From Fundidesulfovibrio terrae (GTDB taxonomy: Bacteria > Desulfobacterota > Desulfovibrionia > Desulfovibrionales > Desulfovibrionaceae): 64,000 bases of DNA. The position numbers were made by a program, and so were the translations under genes. The notes under the pieces were generated by a model that was not told where the DNA came from, did not search any database, and saw nothing but the letters and a program-made list of their open reading frames with translations. The stretch is from positions 124,001-188,000 of the forward strand of contig NZ_JAKZFS010000001.1 of NCBI RefSeq assembly GCF_022808915.1, in the 5' to 3' direction. Numbering within the stretch: position 1 is the first letter of the stretch; each line of letters starts with the position of its first letter. This document shows positions 57,147-64,000 of this stretch, in pieces.

Positions 57147-58250
57147 TTACCTGGCCAGACGCTCCTGCACCATGGCCCGGTCGATGGTCAGGGAGTGCCC
57201 TTTTTCGGTCTTCTGCAATTTAGGCTGGCCGAAGGGGTCGAACTCGGCGTCGGCCATGATGCGGCTGAAAATCTCGCGTAGCGCCCTGGCCCCGATGCGG
57301 GTGTTGCGCAGGGCGTGCTCGGCGATGGAGTCCAGGGCCTCCTGGGTGACGCGCAGGTCGATGCCCATGGAGGCGAAGAACTCCCTGCAGTGCCGAAGCG
57401 GCGAGTCCTCGGCGGCCAGCATGATCTGCACCAGGTCCTCGCGGGCCAGGTCGTCCAGGATGGCGATGGACGAAAACCGCGACAGAAACTGCGGCAGCAT
57501 GCCGTAGGTGAACATGTCCGACAGGCGCAGGTAGTCCACCAGCTTGAAGCGGGTCACGGCGGTGACGCGCACCTCGCCGTCGGCGCTGCGTTGCAGCTCG
57601 GTGGTCTCCTTGAGCCTGCGGTCGTCCTTGCGGTTGACGATGAGCGAATAGACCTGGTCGTAGAGCTCCTCGAAGGCCCCGCCGCACACGAACAGGATCT
57701 TGCCCGTGTCCACGGGCACGTGGGTGGCCACTTCGGCCCCGTTTTCCATCACCGTGACCGGCACCATGATGGTCTCGCCCTCCAGGATGGTCAGCAGGGC
57801 CTGCTGCAGGGTGATGCCCACCGGGTTGGGCTTGCCGGAGATGCGCGCGGATATCTTGTCCACCTCGTCTAAGCACACCGTGGCGTTCTGCAGCCCCAGG
57901 CGCATGGTCTCGCGGTCGACGTTCTCGCCCAGCTGCTTCTTCACCGCCGCTTCCAGGGCCGTGAACAGGCGCGCCGTGCGGATGTCGCCCTCCTCTCCGG
58001 CCAGGATGTTGGCGTTCAGGACCGCCATCACCCTGAAGGGGGCCATCTCGTCGTGCTCCAGGTAGAAGCGGTGGATGGTCTTCATGATGGTGGTCTTGCC
58101 CGTGCCCGAGTTGCCCACCAGCAGGATGTTGCCCGCCCGGATGCCCGACACGTGCTTGTACACCGCCACGGAGATCAGGCGCAGCACCTCGCGCTGGCCG
58201 AGCACCCGCTTGGCCATGTAGTCGAAGATGTCCTTGGGCAGGATGGGCAT
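57147..58250 (-). CDS. ClpX-like AAA+ ATPase without zinc-binding domain
   Basis: A 367-residue AAA+ protein of the ClpX/HslU group. Walker A GNSGTGKT (46-53), Walker B TVCLDEVDK (Asp128, Glu129), sensor-like FVCGG and arginine-finger region QFLSRFSS; the C-terminal small domain ends with the ClpX-like RNTRIGARALREIFSRIMADAEFD. The N-terminal zinc domain is absent, the aromatic GYVG pore loop is replaced by AGEEGD, and no IGF-type ClpP loop is seen, so it is probably not a ClpP partner. It starts 2 bp after ahbB. Confidence 0.8.
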   Translation of the reverse strand: MPILPKDIFDYMAKRVLGQREVLRLISVAVYKHVSGIRAGNILLVGNSGTGKTTIMKTIHRFYLEHDEMAPFRVMAVLNANILAGEEGDIRTARLFTALEAAVKKQLGENVDRETMRLGLQNATVCLDEVDKISARISGKPNPVGITLQQALLTILEGETIMVPVTVMENGAEVATHVPVDTGKILFVCGGAFEELYDQVYSLIVNRKDDRRLKETTELQRSADGEVRVTAVTRFKLVDYLRLSDMFTYGMLPQFLSRFSSIAILDDLAREDLVQIMLAAEDSPLRHCREFFASMGIDLRVTQEALDSIAEHALRNTRIGARALREIFSRIMADAEFDPFGQPKLQKTEKGHSLTIDRAMVQERLAR

Positions 58251-58252
58251 GG

Positions 58253-58732
58253 CTAGAAGTACCGCATGCTGGTCTTCTTGAACTCCTTGCGGCTTCTGAG
58301 CACGTCGAACTCCTCGACGCCCGAGAGCCTGACCAGCTCGGCCACGGTTTCCATGCACTCCTCGGGGGTCTTGGCGTGGACCATGGTGTAGAGGTTGTAG
58401 GGCCAGTCCATGCAGTTCACCCGGTGGTAGCAGTGGGATATTTCGGGGCGCGCGGCCATGAACGCGCCGATGCGCGCCATGTCCTCGTCGTCCACGTACC
58501 AGGCCACCATGGCGTTGGAGCCGTACCCGGCCTTCTGGTGGCGAAGCGTCGCCCCGAAGCGCCTGATCTCGCCGCGCTCCTTCATGCCGGAGAGAAGCTC
58601 CAGAACCTCTTCCTGGCTCACCCCGGCCTGTTTGGCGATCTCGGCGAACGGCTCGGGGCCGTCGGGCAGATCGCCTTGAACCAGCGCCAGCACGCGCTTC
58701 TGGGACTCGGTAAATTCCTTGGCCTTGGACAT
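58253..58732 (-). CDS. ahbB: AsnC/Lrp-like siroheme decarboxylase subunit
   Basis: A 159-residue Lrp/AsnC-type protein: winged-helix N terminus (TESQKRVLALVQGDLPDGPEPFAEIAKQAGVSQEEVLELLSGM) and an RAM-like domain. The signature RRFGATLRHQKAGYGSNAMVAWYV with the siroheme-contacting His, plus CYHRVNCMDWPYNLYTMVHA, is characteristic of AhbA/AhbB, which decarboxylate siroheme to didecarbosiroheme in the alternative heme pathway of sulfate reducers. The AhbA partner is not in the window; AhbB rather than AhbA is a judgement. AAGGAG precedes ATG 58732. Confidence 0.8.
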   Translation of the reverse strand: MSKAKEFTESQKRVLALVQGDLPDGPEPFAEIAKQAGVSQEEVLELLSGMKERGEIRRFGATLRHQKAGYGSNAMVAWYVDDEDMARIGAFMAARPEISHCYHRVNCMDWPYNLYTMVHAKTPEECMETVAELVRLSGVEEFDVLRSRKEFKKTSMRYF

Positions 58733-58859
58733 CGCCGCTCCTTGCAATCGTACTGATAACGCCTTTATCTCTACCGGGTTCATGTGGTACTTGCAATCAC
58801 GGCGGCAATGGGGATTCGCCCCCCGCCGCTTCGGCACCCACGTAATTCACGGAGATCCA

Positions 58860-59852
58860 ATGAAAATAGCGGTCATAGGCGGCGGCAGCTGGGGCACGAC
58901 CCTGGCCGACCTGCTGGCCGGGAAGGGCCTGGACGTCACCATCTGGATCCGCGAGATGGAGCTTCTGGCCGAGATCAAGGCCAAAGGCGAAAACACCTGG
59001 TACATGCCGGGCGTGAAGCTCTCGCCCAACCTGCAGGCCACCATGGACCTGGCCCAGGCGTGCAAGGGCGCGGAATTCTTCCTCATGACCGTGCCCAGCC
59101 AGTTCTTGCGCCAGACGCTTTCCGACATGCGGCCCCTGCTGCCCAAGAACGCGGCCATCATCTGCGCTAACAAGGGCGTGGAGCTGGACACCGGCAAAAC
59201 CATGTCCGAGGTCTGCGAGGAGGCCCTGGCCGGGCACAAATACCGCTTTGCGGTGCTCTCCGGCCCGAGCTTCGCCTACGAGGTCATCCGCCGCATGCCC
59301 ACCGCCGTGAGCCTGGGATGCAAGGACAAGGACCTGGCCAGGCAGGTGCAGGAACTTTTCGCCACCGACACCTTCCGCGTCTACACCAACAAGGACGTCA
59401 GGGGGGTGGAGCTCGGCGGCGCGGTCAAGAACATCATCGCCATCGCCGCGGGCGTCTCCGACGAGCTGGGCTTCGGAGCCGACGCCCGGGCCGCCCTCAT
59501 CACCCGGGGCCTGGCCGAAATGAGCCGCCTGGGCACCAGGATGGGGGCCGACCCCAAGACCTTCATGGGCCTGTCCGGCCTGGGCGACCTGGTGCTCACC
59601 TGCACCGGCGACCTCTCGCGCAACCGCCAGGTGGGCAAGCGCCTGGCCCAGGGCCAGAAGCTCATGGATATTTTGGGCGAAATGAAGATGGTGGCCGAAG
59701 GCGTCAAGACCACCCAGGCCGTGCACGGGCTGGCCAAGAAGCTCAAGGTGGAGCTGCCCATCACCGAGCAGGTGTATGCCATTTTGTACGAGGACAAGGA
59801 CCCGGCCCAAGCCGTGCGCGAGCTGATGATGCGGGAGTTGAAGGACGAGTAG
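58860..59852 (+). CDS. gpsA: NAD(P)-dependent glycerol-3-phosphate dehydrogenase
   Basis: A 330-residue GpsA, reducing dihydroxyacetone phosphate to sn-glycerol 3-phosphate for phospholipid synthesis. Rossmann motif IGGGSWGTTLADLLAGKG (7-24), VLSGPSFAYEV, catalytic Lys in LGGAVKNIIAIAAGVSDELGFGADARAALITRGLAEM, and GLSGLGDLVLTCTGDLSRN with the substrate-binding Arg. Ribosome site GGAG before ATG 58860. Divergent from ahbB. Confidence 0.97.
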   Translation: MKIAVIGGGSWGTTLADLLAGKGLDVTIWIREMELLAEIKAKGENTWYMPGVKLSPNLQATMDLAQACKGAEFFLMTVPSQFLRQTLSDMRPLLPKNAAIICANKGVELDTGKTMSEVCEEALAGHKYRFAVLSGPSFAYEVIRRMPTAVSLGCKDKDLARQVQELFATDTFRVYTNKDVRGVELGGAVKNIIAIAAGVSDELGFGADARAALITRGLAEMSRLGTRMGADPKTFMGLSGLGDLVLTCTGDLSRNRQVGKRLAQGQKLMDILGEMKMVAEGVKTTQAVHGLAKKLKVELPITEQVYAILYEDKDPAQAVRELMMRELKDE

Positions 59853-59867
59853 GAAGAGAAGAGTTTA

Positions 59868-59924
59868 AGATGCCTCCGGCGGCCAAAGGAACTGCGTTCC
59901 TTTGGAATCCTGTATAGCTTCGCG
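59868..59924 (+). repeat. Intergenic palindromic element, copy F
   Basis: Plus-oriented: GCCTCCGGCGG, core arms CCAAAGGAAC / GTTCCTTTGG with a 3-base loop, then AATCCTGTATAGCTTCGCG. It starts 16 bp after the gpsA stop and its right end runs into a terminator. Confidence 0.87.
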
Positions 59925-59961
59925 CCCCTGATCGGCACGCCGGTCAGGGGCGCTCTCTTTT
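59922..59961 (+). terminator. Terminator after gpsA
   Basis: 10-bp perfect stem GCGCCCCTGA and complement, 12-base loop, then TCTCTTTT. It overlaps the right end of repeat copy F. Confidence 0.82.
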
Positions 59962-59997
59962 CGGGGAAGATGAAGCCCCAGACCCACCCGGAAATTC

Positions 59998-60399
59998 CTA
60001 CGCCCCGGTCCCGATCCACTGCGCCCAGAGCTGCCTGGTCCTCGGGCCGTCGAACTCGCAAAAGAACACCCCCTGCCACGTGCCCAGGCGAATCCTCCCG
60101 CCCTCCACGATGAGCGACAGCCCCGGCCCCATGCAGCTGGCCTTCAGGTGGGCGTCCGAATTGCCCTCCACGTGGCGGTAGTCGCCCTTTTCGGGCACCA
60201 GCCGCGCGAGCGTGGCCAGGATGTCCCGGGCCACGTCCGGGTCCGCGTTCTCGTTGATGGTAAGCCCCGCCGTGGTGTGCGGGCAGTGCAGGGAAAGCAC
60301 TCCGTCCCGCCAGCCGTTGGCCGACACGAGCTCCTGAAGAAGGCCGGTGACCGCGAGCAGCTGCTCGCGGTGGGTGGTCTTGATGGTCAGGGTTTCCAT
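59998..60399 (-). CDS. YjbQ/UPF0047 family protein
   Basis: A 133-residue single-domain protein. LSLHCPHTTAGLTINENADPDVARDIL, GDYRHVEGNSDAHLKASCMG and LGTWQGVFFCEFDGPR are the invariant UPF0047 motifs with the conserved His residues. E. coli YjbQ has secondary thiamine-phosphate synthase activity; the physiological role is unclear. GGGAG precedes ATG 60399. Confidence 0.93.
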   Translation of the reverse strand: METLTIKTTHREQLLAVTGLLQELVSANGWRDGVLSLHCPHTTAGLTINENADPDVARDILATLARLVPEKGDYRHVEGNSDAHLKASCMGPGLSLIVEGGRIRLGTWQGVFFCEFDGPRTRQLWAQWIGTGA

Positions 60400-60417
60400 G
60401 GGTGTCTCCCGGAAATG

Positions 60418-61188
60418 TCAGCGTGATCCGGCCGAGGCTTCCCGCGACCCGTGCGCGAACGCCGGGTCGTACAGCTTGGAGCGCGTGCCCGCCTTGTAGC
60501 CGGGCAGCACCAGGAAGAGGGTCTGCTTGGTGAGGTTGCGCGCCCGCACTACGTCCGGGAAGTCCCGTACGCTGGATATGTGCAGCTCCTCCTCGGGCCA
60601 GCCCACCCGGTGGGCCACGGCCACGCAGGTGTCCTCGGGGTAGCCCCCGGCCAGGAGCTCCTCGCGCACTGCCTCGGGATCGGTGGAACTCAGATACACG
60701 GCCAGGGCGCTGTGGTGCCGGGCCAGCTCGCGCAGGCGTTCCGCCTCGGGCACCGGGGTGCGTCCGGCCAGGCGGGTCAGGACGAGCGTCTGGGTCACTT
60801 CCGGGGCAGTGGCCGGAATCCTGAGAGCCGCAGACGCGGCCGAGGCCGCCGTAACGCCGGGAACCACGCCGTAGTCCACCCCTTCGGCTTCCAGCAGCCG
60901 GGCCTGCTCGGCCACGGTGCCGTAGAGGGCCGGATCCCCGGCCTGGAGCCGGGCCACGCGTCCGCCCCGGCGGACGGTCTCCATGATGGCCTCGTGGGTC
61001 TGTTCCAGGGTCAGGGCCGCGCTGTCCAGAAGCTCTGCGCCGGGCTTGGCCAGGTCCGTCACCGCCTTGGGCGTGAGCGAGCCGGGATAGATGACCAGAT
61101 CGGCCTGGGAGATGATCCGGGCCGCCTTGAGGGTGAGCAGGTCCGGGTCGCCCGGGCCTGCGCCGACGAAATGGACCCTGGGGGTCAT
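60418..61188 (-). CDS. cobM: Precorrin-4/cobalt-precorrin-4 C11-methyltransferase
   Basis: A 256-residue SAM-dependent uroporphyrinogen-type methylase of corrin synthesis (CobM/CbiF). MTPRVHFVGAGPGDPDLLTLKAARIISQADLVIYPGSL is the N-terminal signature; RLQAGDPALYGTVAEQARLLEAEGVDYGVVPGVTAASAA binds SAM. The length is normal. With cbiET and cbiD alongside, CbiF would be an equally valid name for the anaerobic pathway. It overlaps the upstream membrane protein gene by ATGA. Confidence 0.95.
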   Translation of the reverse strand: MTPRVHFVGAGPGDPDLLTLKAARIISQADLVIYPGSLTPKAVTDLAKPGAELLDSAALTLEQTHEAIMETVRRGGRVARLQAGDPALYGTVAEQARLLEAEGVDYGVVPGVTAASAASAALRIPATAPEVTQTLVLTRLAGRTPVPEAERLRELARHHSALAVYLSSTDPEAVREELLAGGYPEDTCVAVAHRVGWPEEELHISSVRDFPDVVRARNLTKQTLFLVLPGYKAGTRSKLYDPAFAHGSREASAGSR

Positions 61189-62057
61189 ATGTGCCTCTCG
61201 CGGCTCTCGGGGCGCTCCGAGAGCTTGTTGAACGTCCAGGTGAGGGCCACGGCGTACACGGCTGACCCAACGCCCAGGGCGGCGTTGAAATAGGGGGGCG
61301 AGGCCAGGGCCAGGCGGATGCCCAGGGTGGCCAGGGCGTAGCCGGAGTTCCTGAATACGGCCAAATAGCCGGGGATGAAGCGCTGCGACAGGAGCACCAG
61401 CAGGATGTCCGCGAACACCAGCACGGTGTAGAAGGTGTCGAAGAAGTCGAAGGTGTGCTGGTGGATCAGCCCTTCCCAGATGGCCTTGCCGCCGAGCCCC
61501 GCGAAGATGGCCAGCAGGATCAGGGCCACGATCTTCTTGGAGGCGATGAAGGCGTAGCGCGCGTGTCCGGGCCGTGCCTGCTTGGGCGCGGGACCCTGGA
61601 TGTGGTCGTAGAGGCCGAGCAGCGCGAAGATGAGAAGCGCGCTTGAGCCGTCCACCACGATGTGCAGGATGGGGGACCAGTCGCTGGCCAGCAGGTGGAT
61701 GGGCTCGGGCAGGTTGACCAGTTCCTTGAAGGAGTTGCGCAGGAGGATCAGCGACAGGATCTCGAACTGCTTGCCCATGGCCTTGGAAAAGGAGCACGGT
61801 AGGATGAGGATCAGCCCGATCACCTCCATGATGAGCACCAGGGTGAAGGCCACGCTCACGGCGTGGAAGTGGTGGTCCGGGGTGAACCAGGCCAGGGAGG
61901 GAGGCAAAAGCCCCCAGCGCTTGAGCTCGATTCCCGTGAGCGACAGGAGGAAGATCACGACCAGCGAGCCTGAGATGGTGCGCTCCGTCTTGGGGTCCTC
62001 CCAGAAGCGGACCATGGGCTCGAAGATGTTGGTGGCGAGTTCGTATATGGATTGCAT
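61185..62057 (-). CDS. Multi-pass membrane protein in the cobalamin operon, function unknown
   Basis: A 290-residue protein with about seven hydrophobic helices (near 30-48, 70-95, 98-115, 130-150, 175-195, 210-230 and 250-275). Family not recognised. Soluble stretches include FTPDHHFHAVSVAF and SWSPILHIVVDGSSA-like His/Asp positions in or near membranes. Start ATG 62057; the stop overlaps cobM as ATGA, so it is tightly co-translated with corrin enzymes. Cobalt or corrinoid handling is a guess from context only. Confidence 0.7.
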   Translation of the reverse strand: MQSIYELATNIFEPMVRFWEDPKTERTISGSLVVIFLLSLTGIELKRWGLLPPSLAWFTPDHHFHAVSVAFTLVLIMEVIGLILILPCSFSKAMGKQFEILSLILLRNSFKELVNLPEPIHLLASDWSPILHIVVDGSSALLIFALLGLYDHIQGPAPKQARPGHARYAFIASKKIVALILLAIFAGLGGKAIWEGLIHQHTFDFFDTFYTVLVFADILLVLLSQRFIPGYLAVFRNSGYALATLGIRLALASPPYFNAALGVGSAVYAVALTWTFNKLSERPESRERHI

Positions 62058-62076
62058 GGGGTTGCCCTAACACAGT

Positions 62077-63315
62077 TCAGGCGGGTTTGTCCGCCGCCAC
62101 GATGAAAACCGGGTTCAGCGCGGCCAGGCGCTGGTCTCCGGCCAGGGGCGCGGCCAGGCTGGCCTGGACCTGGCAGGTCTCGGCGCCCCAGCCGAGCTGG
62201 CGGAAATGTTCGAGCGCCGCCTGGAGCGATCCCAGGAGCACCGTGTTGACCACCACCCGTCCGCCTGGGGCGAGCCTGCGGCACGCCTCGGCCAGGGCCG
62301 TCGTGCCCTTGCCCAGCGAGCCGCCCACGAACACCCGGTCCGGGTCGGGCAGGATGGAGAAGGCCTCCGGGGCCTCGCCCTTCACGGCCTTGACCTGCCA
62401 GGCCCCGCAGGCGCGGATGTTGGCCTTGACCGCCTGGTGGCGTTCCGGATCGCGCTCCACGGCAAAGACCCGTCCGCCGGGCATGAGCGCGCAGGCCTCT
62501 ATGCCCACCGCCCCGCACCCGGCGCCCACGTCCCAGAGCACCCCCCCGGCGGGCAGCCGCAGGGCCGCGAGGCTTGCGGCCCGCGCGGGCCATTTGGTGA
62601 TGAGGCCGTCCTGCCGCTGGTAGAACTCGTCGGGGCGCCCAAGCACAGGCGGTCCGGCCGGGGCCTGCGCCCCCTCGATCACCACGAGGTTCAGGGCCGA
62701 AAAGCTCTCGCCAGAGGCTTCCTGGGGAGAGAAGCGGCGCGCCCGCTCGTCCGGCGAGCCCAGGTCCTCAAGCACCCACACGGTGGCGTCCTCGATGCCG
62801 CGCTCCAGGAGCAGCCGGGCCACGGCGTCGGGCGTGTTCTCGTTGTCGGTGTACACGGCGGCCCGGCTCTTGGCGGCCAGGGCCGAGAACAGCGGGCCGG
62901 GGTCGCTACGGCCGTGCAGGGACACGGCGGGCAGGTCCTGCCAGGGCAGGCCGATGCGCGCGCAGGCCGCCTGCACCGCGCACACGCCGGGGTGGAAGCG
63001 AAGGCGCTCCCGGCCGAAGCGCTCGATCAGGCGTGCGCCGATGCCGAAGTAGAGCGGATCGCCGTCGGCCAGCACCACCACGCGAAGCCCGTGCTCGAAG
63101 GCCCGGCTGATGCGCGTAAGCGCCGTCTCCAACGGCGAGCCCAGGACCACCCGCTCGCCGCGCAGGTGGGTGAAGCGCTCCAGAAGCCTCGCTCCTCCGG
63201 CCAGCACGTCGGCCGTGACGATGCGTTCCATCTCGGAGCGCGCAAGCCCGCCGCCCATGCCCAGGCCCACCACCTCGATGGCTTTCGCCCCGCCGTTCAA
63301 TGCGTCCCCACCCAT
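62077..63315 (-). CDS. cbiET: Precorrin-6Y C5,15-methyltransferase/decarboxylase, CbiE-CbiT fusion
   Basis: A 412-residue fusion. CbiE-like methylase half (about 10-210; IEVVGLGMGGGL, VVLADGDPLYFGIGARL, FHPGVCAVQAACARIGLPWQD) and CbiT-like half (about 220-405; PDEFYQRQDGLITKWPARAASLAALRLPAGGVLWDVGAGCGAVGIEACAL). Together they methylate C5 and C15 and decarboxylate the C12 side chain. Same direction as the membrane gene and cobM. Confidence 0.95.
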   Translation of the reverse strand: MGGDALNGGAKAIEVVGLGMGGGLARSEMERIVTADVLAGGARLLERFTHLRGERVVLGSPLETALTRISRAFEHGLRVVVLADGDPLYFGIGARLIERFGRERLRFHPGVCAVQAACARIGLPWQDLPAVSLHGRSDPGPLFSALAAKSRAAVYTDNENTPDAVARLLLERGIEDATVWVLEDLGSPDERARRFSPQEASGESFSALNLVVIEGAQAPAGPPVLGRPDEFYQRQDGLITKWPARAASLAALRLPAGGVLWDVGAGCGAVGIEACALMPGGRVFAVERDPERHQAVKANIRACGAWQVKAVKGEAPEAFSILPDPDRVFVGGSLGKGTTALAEACRRLAPGGRVVVNTVLLGSLQAALEHFRQLGWGAETCQVQASLAAPLAGDQRLAALNPVFIVAADKPA

Positions 63316-63404
63316 GTCCGCCGCCTTTACTTGCCCGGCCCGCGCCGGTATCTTCAGGTTCGCGGCCCGCCCGGGCCGATTGAAATCAAACAGAAGGACG
63401 CGCC

Positions 63405-63710
63405 ATGATCAAGCACATCGTCATGTGGACCTTGAAGGACGAAGCTCTGGGCAAATCCAAGGCCGAGAACCTGTCCAAAATGAAGGCCCTGCTGGAGGAG
63501 CTGCCCTCCAAGGTGCCCGGCGTGGTGGAACTCGAAGTTGCCACCTCGGGCGTGTTCGAGTCCGTGCCGCAAACGGACATCGTCCTGTACACGGCCTTCA
63601 AGACCAAGGAAGACCTCAAGACCTACGCCGTCCACCCCGAGCACCTGAAGGTGGTGGAGTTCGTCAAGAGCGTGGTGGCCGAACGCCGGGTCATCGATTA
63701 CGAGCTGTAG
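63405..63710 (+). CDS. Dabb (stress-responsive A/B barrel) domain protein
   Basis: A 101-residue ferredoxin-like-fold protein: MIKHIVMWTLKDEALGKSKAENLSKMKALLEELPSKVPGVVELEVA and YAVHPEHLKVVEFVKSVVAERRVIDYEL are typical Dabb sequence with the conserved N-terminal His. Function is generally unknown, sometimes stress-related. Ribosome site AAGGA before ATG 63405. Its 3' end overlaps the convergent cbiD by 13 bp. Confidence 0.92.
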   Translation: MIKHIVMWTLKDEALGKSKAENLSKMKALLEELPSKVPGVVELEVATSGVFESVPQTDIVLYTAFKTKEDLKTYAVHPEHLKVVEFVKSVVAERRVIDYEL

Positions 63711-64000
63711 GCCTCGGCCAGCAGACCGCCCTCGAATCCGAAACAACATATCCGCAGGCGCGGCCCGTCCTTGGCGAAGGAGCGGGCCGCCGCCACCGCC
63801 CCTTGCGCCGTGAGCGCCGCGAAGCGCCGTCGCACGGCCCCTTCGGGCACGATCTCCAGGGCGTGCCGGGCCGTGTTGGCCCCGGCCACCTCCCGACAGA
63901 CGTGCTCGTCCGCGCCGGCCCGCCCGGCCAGGCGTGCCAAGGCCTCGAAATCCGTCGGGGCCTCGTGGGCGTGGGTGTAGGCAAGCCCCTGGGCCATCTT
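63698..64000 (-). CDS. cbiD: CbiD-like cobalt-precorrin-5B C1-methyltransferase (C-terminal part)
   Basis: The frame is open to the right edge, so only the C-terminal 100 residues or so are visible (KMAQGLAYTHAHEAPTDFEALARLAGRAGAD...). The KMAxGxxxTHxH segment and following helices fit the CbiD C terminus, in which GKxxKxAxGxxxTHS is conserved. It belongs with cbiET and cobM in corrin synthesis. Identification rests on this short motif and context. The last 13 bp overlap the convergent Dabb gene. Confidence 0.7.
   Translation of the reverse strand, partial: KMAQGLAYTHAHEAPTDFEALARLAGRAGADEHVCREVAGANTARHALEIVPEGAVRRRFAALTAQGAVAAARSFAKDGPRLRICCFGFEGGLLAEAYSS

Noticed and set aside
59871-59918. 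A 15-codon peptide MPPAAKG... encoded by the palindromic repeat
   Set aside because: Loop lengths of 2 to 4 bases change the frame between copies (B, C and D differ), so the hairpin, not the peptide, is conserved.

Overview
The window is about 66% GC and reads as the chromosome of an anaerobic, diazotrophic member of the Desulfovibrionaceae (Fundidesulfovibrio/Desulfovibrio type). The pointers are an Hmc-type transmembrane redox pair, a clostridial-style nif operon with nifI1-nifI2 between nifH and nifD, an AhbB-type siroheme decarboxylase, an anaerobic cobalamin pathway (cbiET, cobM, cbiD), a long-form pta with ackA, and two TauE-type sulfonate/sulfite exporters. The exact genus is an inference.

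Layout. 1-1.4 kb: end of an Hmc-like operon. 1.4-6.1 kb: exporter, a PspA-like/secreted protein/DUF2491 trio, a cupin and an unknown. 6.2-9.6 kb: pta-ackA. 10.2-14.6 kb: PAP2 phosphatase, nifV coupled to a PAS-GGDEF-EAL gene, a second exporter. 14.7-20 kb: sigma54-driven nifH-nifI1-nifI2-nifD-nifK-ferredoxin. 20-23.4 kb: accessory interruption (lipoprotein, DUF2975/HTH pair, a frameshifted HTH gene, a degenerate GGDEF protein). 23.7-28.4 kb: two paralogous tiny membrane proteins and a second sigma54-driven unit, nifE-nifN-nifB. 28.6-30.6 kb: low-GC accessory patch with a frameshifted gene, an orphan and two unlisted small membrane ORFs. 30.8-34 kb: chemoreceptor and a VKOR-thioredoxin fusion. 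34-46.4 kb: envelope-sugar and lipid genes (APH-like kinase, HAD, UbiA, DegT, two glycosyltransferases, radical SAM-SDR fusion) around a hybrid histidine kinase. 46.5-49 kb: nickel accessory proteins. 49-51.5 kb: GntR, hydroxypyruvate isomerase and tartronate semialdehyde reductase. 51.7-57 kb: transporters and an AraC regulator. 57-60 kb: ClpX-like AAA+, ahbB, gpsA. 60-64 kb: cobalamin genes.

How it fits together: nifHDK encode nitrogenase, nifI1/I2 its post-translational switch, nifENB with the remote nifV build FeMo-co, and the small ferredoxin is a candidate electron donor or maturation factor. nifA, nifU, nifS and the molybdate transporter are not in the window. Both nif units begin with matching -24/-12 promoters and nearby inverted repeats.

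Most noteworthy: (1) two tandem paralogous single-helix proteins of 33 and 36 residues flanking the nifENB promoter; (2) a family of six intergenic palindromic elements with compensatory stem changes, usually followed by a terminator; (3) two tiny hydrophobic ORFs hidden on the minus strand near 30.5 kb; (4) paired operators exactly 42 bp apart before the nickel genes; (5) nifV start-stop coupled to a c-di-GMP protein; (6) unusual fusions (radical SAM/B12-SDR, VKOR-thioredoxin). No tRNA, rRNA, CRISPR array or intact insertion sequence was seen.
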